The translations under genes and the position numbers were made by a program. A stretch of 37,678 nt of DNA. It comes from Lingula anatina (Eukaryota; Brachiopoda; Lingulata; Lingulida; Lingulidae). Of the stretch, positions 28,949 through 37,678 are shown piece by piece (the stretch's first letter is position 1; every line of letters starts with the position of its first letter). The notes beneath the pieces were generated by a model, which was not told the origin of the DNA, ran no database searches, and worked only from the letters and a program-made list of their open reading frames with translations. The stretch lies in assembly GCF_001039355.2 (NCBI RefSeq), contig NW_019775794.1, forward strand, positions 30,080 to 67,757. Reading direction: 5' to 3'.

Positions 28949-29528
28949 NNNNNNNNNNNNNNNNNNNNNNNNNNNNNNNNNNNNNNNNNNNNNNNNNNNN
29001 NNNNNNNNNNNNNNNNNNNNNNNNNNNNNNNNNNNNNNNNNNNNNNNNNNNNNNNNNNNNNNNNNNNNNNNNNNNNNNNNNNNNNNNNNNNNNNNNNNNN
29101 NNNNNNNNNNNNNNNNNNNNNNNNNNNNNNNNNNNNNNNNNNNNNNNNNNNNNNNNNNNNNNNNNNNNNNNNNNNNNNNNNNNNNNNNNNNNNNNNNNNN
29201 NNNNNNNNNNNNNNNNNNNNNNNNNNNNNNNNNNNNNNNNNNNNNNNNNNNNNNNNNNNNNNNNNNNNNNNNNNNNNNNNNNNNNNNNNNNNNNNNNNNN
29301 NNNNNNNNNNNNNNNNNNNNNNNNNNNNNNNNNNNNNNNNNNNNNNNNNNNNNNNNNNNNNNNNNNNNNNNNNNNNNNNNNNNNNNNNNNNNNNNNNNNN
29401 NNNNNNNNNNNNNNNNNNNNNNNNNNNNNNNNNNNNNNNNNNNNNNNNNNNNNNNNNNNNNNNNNNNNNNNNNNNNNNNNNNNNNNNNNNNNNNNNNNNN
29501 NNNNNNNNNNNNNNNNNNNNNNNNNNNN
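28949..29528. other. Assembly gap (580 N)
   Basis: Unknown bases between two highly similar partial copies of the same sequence. Its true size is uncertain. Any long ORF that spans it is an artefact of the Ns. Confidence 1.
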
Positions 29529-30093
29529 AAGAATGAAAACATCAATTGAATAACATGACTATAAACCAATGTTATGAGATATGGTATGTTTAACCTGAAG
29601 CTAGGGGATGAACAAGGACAGTGAGAAGTCGTTCTCTGTAATGGGTTCCTGACCACTCCTCTAGGTCCAACCTTATCAGTAAAATACGTCATGGGGTGTT
29701 CCATGCCAAGTAAGTGTCTCGTCTGTCAAGCTGCAGGCAAATATGACATCAGTGCAAACATTGAATCGCCGAGTAGGAGAAGGGGTTGGGGGCAACGAAA
29801 AAATCACTCACTTGAAGTTGGCCATCGACTGACTGGGGTCTCGGTCCTCGATGCAATATATCAAGAACTTGTTTATAAATATGTAAGGGGTAAAGAAATC
29901 AACAAGGCCCATCATCCTCTTCTCCACTAAGAACTGACGTGGCTGAAAATGTAAGGGCGGGGGTGGGGGAGGGGAATAAACTATCCTAAAATATCCCCCC
30001 CCCCGCCCCCGCAAATATTTTTCTCAGCCTACTGTCCTTATCATATAGAAATAAAGAAATACAGTGTTAGGTATGTGTGACATGACTTTTATT

Positions 30094-30136
<43 letters not shown>

Positions 30137-31120
30137 TTAGTTTTGGAAACTTTTAAGGTCAGACTAAAAGAGTGCTTTCTTATGCAAGAATGATAACTTA
30201 CAGAATATCTCTAAACCGAAATCATAAGAATGGAGATACTCATAATAAACGCGTCTGCTTTCTCTGAATTTCGTTATTTGCATCACAGGCTGATGATTAA
30301 AAAAAGGTAGACATGAAGACATTTAACGTGAACATAAATTTGTGTTGTACTAATATGCGAATATAGAATAGAAACTGAGTATGTCTTTTTACTGGAAGCA
30401 ACTACACTGGGTTTATTTCACAACTCAAATTTTCAGTCAATGCAGATAAGGAAATGACAGAGCAAGTCAAAGCTGAAATGACACACCAAACGAAACCATT
30501 GAATATTGTCACAGAAAAGCAAAGTGTGTATAAAAACGGCCAATACATTATCTTTAAAGTGTTTTTTAATACTTCTAATTATTATCTATTTTGACCTGGG
30601 ATTTAACATATGTATTACTGCAAACTTAATTCATTATCGTGAATTTATTTATTATTTTATCTATTTTACCTCTTATGGGTAGTTATCCTGTGCCTTATTC
30701 CCTTATTCTTTCTTACGGGTGAACACACTCTATGTCATAGAGTTGCTGTGTACATGTAACTGAAGGATAGCCTTTGGAGTCTACAATACAAAGTAAAATG
30801 TGTCCCTCAGCAAGGTGGGACTACAGAGCTATATTGGCGCAGAACAGATTTGCAATTTCTTTTGGATTTCAAATTCTGTCCTTTGCTCTCAGTCTTCTAA
30901 ACATCTTAACTAAACAGTCTTCCTGCCGACAATCTCCAACCCCGAGTGTAGCTTGGACTTATTTTTTAAACATTTATGTTTTTTAGTTAAAACTAAAAAA
31001 CTGCCTGCTAGTATATAAATGTAAGACCGAGACTTTAACTTAAACACGGGCACCCAAAACTGTAAAGAATATCTATTTATTACACATGTCTATACACAGT
31101 ATTTGCTCATTAATGACGTC

Positions 31121-32055
31121 CAGAGGTTGGCACGGTAAACAAATACACTGCTTCACTTATAAATAACGACACTGACTGTATTTCTAACTTTAAAGTAAAA
31201 CAAGAAAAGTTGAAAAGTTGGAGTAAACGCTTGAGTTTTTCTATAAACAGTACCCAATGTCCGTCAATATTCAGACCTGTATAAGGCTTTCACTTTAAGA
31301 TAATGATAAATGAATTAAGATAATGATGGAATATGATAAGCTTTATTTATTTTTGTGTAAAGCTCTCTTTTGGAAGAACGGAAGTCTTCAAATTGTCATA
31401 TTTGATGTAAAAGTTTCATATCGATAGCTGAATGTAAATAAACGTTATTTTGGTTCTAAGTCTCCGCTGTAATCATATCCAGTTCGAAAACACCCTTCTC
31501 ATATGGGAAGTGGGTGTGACGCTTATTTCCATTTATAACCAAAACCAAATTCTCCAAGTGGAGCGACCCATCGTGGCATATTTAACCTCGGCCTCGGGCT
31601 GATCACTTGGCATGTTGAATTCCACGAGAATTTCAGGGGAGAGGTTCTTGGTGACCGTGTACGCTTCGAACTCAACCAACTCCACAAAGTCTTACCACAG
31701 CGTTACACTAACAGCGTTACACTAACTAAATTATATAAAACATGTTTTTGGAAACAAGCAAGCAAATAAACGAAAAATAAAAAAAATCTAACTTACTATA
31801 TAAACATATAAGTAATACATGTAAATATGTAAGTAAAAAAGAATGAAAGAAAGATAAGAAAAGAAAAAAAATGAAAAGGAAAATGCTGCAAATGGGGTGA
31901 AAATGATTTCCTACCTGCAGTTTCACTAAAGTCAATTATTATAAACGGAATGTGACTAAAATATGATGAACACATTAAGTTTTTAGTTTCTTATATATTG
32001 TATACCTTTAATCACTCAACTAGCTGACGCCGGAATAGTTCTTTTACCTTCTCTC
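31121..32055. other. Segment present in copy B2 but absent from copy A
   Basis: Copy A runs directly from TAATGACGCC (16111-16120) into TAATTTTAATTTA. Copy B2 has about 935 bp between the equivalent bases. No terminal repeats or target duplication are seen, so a deletion in A is as likely as an insertion in B2. A coding-like fragment lies within it. Confidence 0.8.
31533..31691 (-). pseudogene. Coding-like fragment of unknown protein (52 codons and stop)
   Basis: On the minus strand the frame from 31691 to a TAA at 31533-31535 reads DFVELVEFEAYTVTKNLSPE, then ILVEFNMPSDQPEAEVKYAT and MGRSTWRIWFWL. I do not recognise the family. Of its first 46 codons, 31 end in G or C, in a region that is otherwise strongly AT-rich, which is typical of true coding sequence. 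There is no start codon at its left end: a TAA precedes the first codon, and TAAG there could act only as a weak acceptor. It may be an isolated exon, a gene fragment carried into the duplicon, or a dead copy. Confidence 0.45.
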
Positions 32056-32154
32056 GCCTATATTTTAATTTACTTATTTAAATAATCCTGGGGACAGTCC
32101 GCTCTCTACGGTGTATTCATTGTTCGACAGCTATACTTGATCACCAGTATGATG

Positions 32155-32406
32155 ATTTTAATAGCTTTGATTGGCACCTCTCAATCAGAGGAAGTAAAAG
32201 CTCCTTTGCAGGATGATTGTGATTGACGTTTGTTTAACTAACCGTCAATCAAGCTGTCAAATTTGACAGCTTTGATTGACACCTATCAATCACAGGAGAT
32301 AAAAGTTCTCTGGCGGTATGGATGTGATTGACGTATGTTTACTCAAACTGTCAAGTTTGACAGCTTTGATTGATATCTATCAATCGCGAGATGTTAGAGT
32401 TCTTTT
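32155..32406. repeat. Palindromic TGACAG/TGATTGA repeats (copy B2)
   Basis: Counterpart of 16211-16506. The first unit has lost about 45 bp, while units 2 and 3 keep their palindromes (CTGTCAAATTTGACAG in unit 2, CTGTCAAGTTTGACAG in unit 3) and the flanking TGATTGA/TCAATC motifs. Confidence 0.75.
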
Positions 32407-33048
32407 ATTCTACAAAGAAATTGTAGGAGCCGTCCGCACTGGACATATTCCCCCAGGACTGGAATTTTTAAGAAAATATTAAGAAAATAATAAAGCTTGA
32501 TGAAAGTATTGATCAAATAGGCCCATGATCATAAATATAAAGCGTGTTATTATATATAGGTAAAAATTTACAAGGAATTAGCATCTTAGAAAGAGGTAGC
32601 TTCTCGATCCTGGACAACGTCTCCACGTGAATTCCCAGAGAAAAAAACATACATCGCCTGCAGGGGCCTCAAGTACGGTTACCACTGTTACATGGTTATC
32701 TTTTTTCATATAAATGAAATTCATGACATTTGGACACTTTTGAAATAAGTGAAATCAGTACAAAAAGTTCTGAGTATTTAAAGATTAATATGAGACATTG
32801 CAAAGAAATTATAAGAAAAATGATCATATCAGCGTCCTCTATCATTTATCGCTGTCTTCACTAGCACAATATGATAAAATTCATGGACAACGTCACAATC
32901 ATGTTGATAAAGTTTCTGAGGTCAAATACTGTAGCATTAACCTTGTTGTAACTCAACTTCCTCTATTCTCCCGGACCATTACATACCTGTCAACAATGAC
33001 AATTGCCAGAGAGGAAGATTCCCGCGCACGACCTACGTCCCCAACTCC

Positions 33049-33082
<34 letters not shown>
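33049..33082. repeat. (CA)n microsatellite, copy B2
   Basis: Uninterrupted CA repeat at the position matching 17149-17182. Confidence 0.95.
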
Positions 33083-33083
<1 letters not shown>

Positions 33084-36000
33084 CTAATTTTTATGCTTAG
33101 GAAAGCAACGCCTCGGTTAGAAATGTGTTGTTAGCAGTATGCTATAGTAGAACAAATTTGCAATAAAGAACTTTATTATATTCCAATTCAAGTCATTCAA
33201 TGTTCCAAGAAGTCCATCAGCTGTTTTATAACTTAGTCATACTAACAGCCTGTTTTAATCAATAATTAAAACAAGTCAATTTTTGAGCTCCGATATTTCA
33301 GTCTCCGTTAGGTGGCTCTCATCAGGATTCAGCTTTTTGCACACCTCAGGTAGAGGTGACACTCACGTCGTTAGCCTAGCTTTGTTACTGGAACATTTTT
33401 GAAATATTGTTGAGATTTCTTTATGAAGTCCCAAATATCTCACTTCAAAAAAAAAAAAAATCATTTTTTGAATTTAAAAAACAAATTATCATCTTGTCCT
33501 TCAAACCGCAAATTGTACTAGTCTTGTTTAGCCCATTGCCTATGGGGACAGTTCGGCAAAAACACTAAATCCCATTCATTAGCATTTCTTATGTTTTCTG
33601 ATGTATTCTGGATAATTGCACAAATAGGCCCTAGTGCACATATAAAAATGTGCAATATTTCGTGCAAGTCGGCAAACACACTTAATGTGATAATCGCCGA
33701 CAGTTTGTGAAGTTCAAAATAGCAAACTTTGACTTCACATAAATTCTGTCGGCACTTAATGTTCCATCTGTAACTGACAGTAGGACACATACTGTCACGG
33801 CATAGGGATTTTAAGTCGTTTTTTCAAGCGCCATTACGTTGCGTCGCGTTCGTTGTGTGTAAAAACGCCAATTTCAATGAAAATGCTGATAATTTCTTTC
33901 TCTTTTAATTTTTTGAAATTTCAATTTCAAGACATGATCATGATAGACGAGTATGTAAGCTTCATTTTTTATTCATTGGGGCAACATTTCAGAGGAAGAA
34001 TTTGATAGAGTAAATCAGCGCTAAATTATAACGTCACGGTGATTTTCTAGCATAACAACAGCATAAGATTTGCTGGAACTTATTTTCATTTTAGTTCCTT
34101 TCGTAGCGTTGACGCTTTGCCAGTTAATTTTTCTAGAGCGGCGTTTTTAGTAATGGCGCTCTTTCTCAATAGACGTCATATTTGAATTCGAAGTCCATCT
34201 TTGTGAATTACTATAGTTGAAACATACGGTAGTTATATAAGTAGAAAAGATAAATCTGAACAGGTTTTTTAAAGAGACAAAAGTTGTACAAGTTTGTATA
34301 ACCTGGTGTGTTAAAGTTAAAGGACAACAGTAAACACCCGAACGCAATTTCCCCAACTCTCCCAAACCTTTTATACTATCACCATACCCCCCATCATTTT
34401 TGTGCCATTTAATTTCAACATATCTCCTTTGATCCAACTTTCTCTATTGAATGGTTCGTCGACATCTGATTTAAACTAAAATATCATAATGTCATTTCCA
34501 ATGGCTTATTAGGTAATTTCTTTCTGAACTTTTTATCCCCCCTCCCCGCCTTGCGTTATGTCTTCACTAACACAATGGGGTGGTTTTTGTGGATTCTGTC
34601 ACAATCATTGTTGAGACAGCATCAGAATCAAAACACCGCAGTCTCTATCGTAAGGTCTACTTGGTCAAACATCTGCTCAGATATTCAAATCAGTGAACCT
34701 TACTGAGTCACATCAAGAAAGCCAGTGACCTATATAATGTCTTTTCAATTTGAGGTTGATAAGGATCTGAAGTTAATTTTCGTCTGGCATTTTTTGAAAT
34801 ATACGGAACACAAACGTCGTCCAATGTATTTTTAATGTTGTAAAGTACAAATGAAGTTCCATCCGTAAAATATTGGTGAGAGTTGAAAAGGAAAGGCGGC
34901 CACTTCAGCCTGCCACCTCCCCCTACCATGAATGTAATGGGATGGACAGCCTGGAAGGAGACGTCACTTCCTCAGTGCTGAGTGATCAGGAAGTGGAGCG
35001 AAGGCGGCTTAGATATTAAGTATACGAATATCGTAATTTCAGCCATATCAATATAACTTTTAAGAAGTCAATGTCAGGTATTAAGTTAATAGTGATTTAT
35101 TTTTGAAAAATTTTTTGACGCCCGTTTGCTTAAGAGTGGTTTTGACCATTTCCCAATATTTTCCCCACGTATCATGTATTTCCTCCTTCACTTCATCTCA
35201 TCACGTCTCATAAAACAAAGGAAGATGAAGTTGCACTTCATGTTCAGTATTTTGAACTTCGTCGGTAGAAAAAGTAGTGGCAGTGGAAATTTACCGTGAG
35301 AAATGGCCAAGGAGGGGAAAATGCTGTGAAATGTCTTGTGAGGGTCTGGATATTGGCATGTTGATATTTAGTGATCGGTTGGTAGTGGAATTATAGAATA
35401 TGTCATAGGTATAGTAACAAACGTCCATTTCCTAAGTAAAGAACATAATTCAAGTATTAAGGGGATATAGTAATACACTTCCATTTCGAATATTGGCAAG
35501 ATTCGTAAATTAAGATTTAACATTTCATTTCAATAAAATGTGTGAGCTAAATTGAAGTTGTATTGATTTCTGCGTGATATATTATAAGATCAACCATTCA
35601 ATACATAGGGGGCGAGCTGATGGCCCGAAATGCTGCTCTGAACGGATTTGAAAACGCTCTGTCCACAGGAATCTTTTACGTTTTTTTATATCAATATAGC
35701 ATCAGGAATTTGAGGTGATTTGCTAATTATATGTAACATATTTAAAACGTAATGATATATCAGAAAACATGGTCATCAATTAAAAACTTGCTTTATTGTA
35801 CTGAAGTATGTTGTATACTATCGTAGTGTTAAGTTTGTCACACGTGACATTTGTGAAATGGTACTATATGTGGTATTCTTCAGCAAGACAGCAAGGGGTG
35901 ACTTTCTAGTTTAGATGGGAATAAAGTACGTACGCAAAAATATACAAATTTTATGTCAGGTTAAAGCCAAATATTTTTCTGTAATATTCAACAGTTTTAC

Positions 36001-36873
36001 CTAAATCACCAATGAACACATTATCAAATCCATTTATAAAATCTACAAGTCCGGTGTCGAATTCTTAATTTCTTTTTTTACCGGCCTTCAGTCTCATTCT
36101 CCAAATGTACTGAAATCAAAAATGAAACGACTTACGCTCATTGTGTCTTTCTTTCAATGTTCAGAAGGGAAAAAAAGGATTATCGTCTTTTGAAATTTGA
36201 GCATTTGCTGTCCGGTTGAGTAAGAGATACCATTTTACGAATCAAGATCGATTATTTTGTGTCACAAGTGAATTATGTAGAATTAACAAATTTCATTTCC
36301 ATTTGAGAAAAACCCCTTCTTGAAAAGCTGATTTCGTGCATGTAAATACCATTCATATGATGGAAAAAAAAGTTCTTTCGTGTTTTACTTATCTCTGAAC
36401 GTAGTTCTTACAATGTAAAATATGTACACGTTTTATCCTGAAATATATGTTTTTGACATTAATCTGTTGAACAAATACATTTATGGGAATGAAAATTGCT
36501 TTATTTTCCAAATTTAACTGTTTTCGGCAATTCTGTCTTAACAGCATCATTCTATCGACCAGATGATGCAGAAATTATTGATATTTATTCGAATTTAGAA
36601 CAATTTATGTTCATAAGGTTTTTTTCCGAATTGAAAAAGAATGTAGGAAATATGAGAAAATCGTGATCTGTCCCTTGGATTTTAAGTTAGATTTCATGTA
36701 AATGTAATTTGTTTTTATAATTAAAAATGGATGTAGGAAATATGATCTGCTCATTGGATTTTAACCCAAATTTCATAAGTGAACATGTAGTTTGTTCTTT
36801 AAGTAGCTTTTGCAAGGAATTTTTTTTAAAAATTCATATTCATTTTACTATCTAATGTTCATAAGTCTTTCCA

Positions 36874-37547
36874 GTTTGGCAATAGCTGTATAAACGTATA
36901 TGTTTTTATGTAGAACTTTTGACACTTTTTTTTGCCAAACATAACGAAAATGCGTGTCCGTTTTTTGCTCCCAACGATAAGTGTCTGACAGAAAAAAGCG
37001 TGCAATTTAAAACAGAGCATTTAATAAATATCTCATAATTTTCATTTTTATATAGAGAAAAACAATGGCGGATCCAGAACATTTGAAAGGAGTCAGATGT
37101 TGACATTTGGGGCGAGATGGAGTATTTTGAGAACTTGATCATGTGAATCCAAAATGGGTCTCTCACCATGGGGAGGGCGGAGACTAGATCCACCATTGTT
37201 TTTTTTCTATTTTAATGAAGAACTTGAAATATATTATTTTTGTCATTAAGAACAAACATAACACCGTTAGTATAGTAGATAATTTATTTGTCAAGTCGAA
37301 TATATTAGAATGTTATATTTTTACACCTGTAAGTGAATTTAAATGCAGACATCATAATATTATACTATGATAGCATAATATTTTTAAAGATACTAAACGC
37401 TTTTTAACTTGTAGTAATAAAAAGACTGAAGACGATGATATTTTACAGATATATGTTTTATAAATAATTGAATACAAAAAAGCAATCTGTATTGCTCTTA
37501 ATAAAAAACTTATTGAATATACAAAATGTCTTAGCATTTTTACTGAT
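36874..37547. other. AT-rich non-coding DNA
   Basis: No similarity to the sequence that follows copy A and no gene recognised. It contains the MITE at 37061-37200. Confidence 0.6.
37061..37200. mobile_element. 140-bp MITE with AACAATGGCGGATCCAG termini
   Basis: The left end (37061-37077) and the reverse complement of the right end (37184-37200) match at 15 of 17 bases. The interior is short and non-coding. The flanks are A-rich on the left and T-rich on the right, so no clear target duplication can be read. CAATGGCGGATCCA-type ends are common in marine invertebrate hAT-like MITEs (from general knowledge). Confidence 0.75.
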
Positions 37548-37678
37548 GGCTATATTGCTCAGTGGAAGCGTGGGGTTGGGGTTCGATTCCTGGCTCGGGC
37601 ACTTTGGAATTACAATGAGGTGCTATTAGAAATTGTCTTTGGTTACTATAAGAAGAAAGTCTACCCGGGGAGGGTGGG
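37548..37678 (+). repeat. tRNA-derived SINE-like sequence, runs off the window
   Basis: It holds a box A-like TTGCTCAGTGG (37555-37565) and a perfect box B GGTTCGATTCC (37580-37590). The 14-base spacing is too short for a working tRNA, so the middle of the tRNA-like head seems deleted. A non-tRNA body (GGCTCGGGCACTTTGG...) follows. The 3' end of the element is not in the window. Confidence 0.5.

Larger units (their letters stand above)
29529..36873. repeat. Duplicon copy B2
   Basis: Collinear with 14692-21014 of copy A in the same orientation. Main differences by eye are an extra ~935 bp at about 31121-32055, a deletion in the first unit of the palindromic repeat (near 32158), and many small indels. 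It holds no intact gene. The right border follows GTCTTTCCA. Confidence 0.9.

Noticed and set aside
28871-29704. 277-residue minus-strand ORF
   Set aside because: Almost all of it is the run of N in the assembly gap; only the flanks are real and they are duplicon DNA.
37548-37600. Functional tRNA gene
   Set aside because: The distance between box A and box B is too short and no anticodon or acceptor stem can be formed.

Overview
The window is animal nuclear DNA. It is AT-rich, with split genes using GT/AG introns, many simple repeats and short inverted-repeat transposons, and two runs of N. The domain content (a Flamingo/CELSR adhesion GPCR and a Toll-like receptor with one cysteine cluster) and the repeat landscape suggest a lophotrochozoan invertebrate, most likely a mollusc. 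That placement is an inference; the sequence does not name the species.

Region 1 (1-12306) holds the 3' two thirds of a CELSR/Flamingo-type gene on the + strand. Fifteen exons join in perfect phase (2511 bp, 837 codons) and encode, in order, EGF, EGF, a laminin-type EGF pair, HormR, GAIN with a GPS site, and a complete seven-pass membrane region. The cadherin and LamG exons lie upstream of the window. The cytoplasmic tail was not found. The third intron boundary in this set (1445-6122) is swollen by a 4.2-kb inverted-repeat element that carries a broken hAT-like transposase and a nested MITE.

Region 2 (12307-14455) is non-coding and contains a 183-bp assembly gap. Region 3 (14456-21014) is a 6.6-kb non-coding segment that occurs again at 29529-36873. 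A third, partial copy lies at 27273-28948, next to a 580-bp gap. The copies carry a cluster of palindromic TGACAG/TGATTGA motifs. One copy has about 935 bp that the other lacks, and a coding-like minus-strand fragment of unknown identity sits inside it.

Region 4 (21015-27272) holds a complete Toll-like receptor gene (22906-25635, 909 aa, one coding exon). It has a probable 5'UTR intron that contains a hAT-type MITE with a perfect 8-bp target duplication. Region 5 (36874-37678) is AT-rich non-coding DNA with another MITE and, at the window edge, a tRNA-derived SINE-like sequence.

The two genes are not known to work together: CELSR proteins act in planar cell polarity and contact signalling, and the TLR in innate immune sensing. 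The most notable structure is the single-exon TLR sitting between directly repeated copies of one non-coding duplicon, an arrangement that could favour unequal crossing-over and receptor copy-number change.
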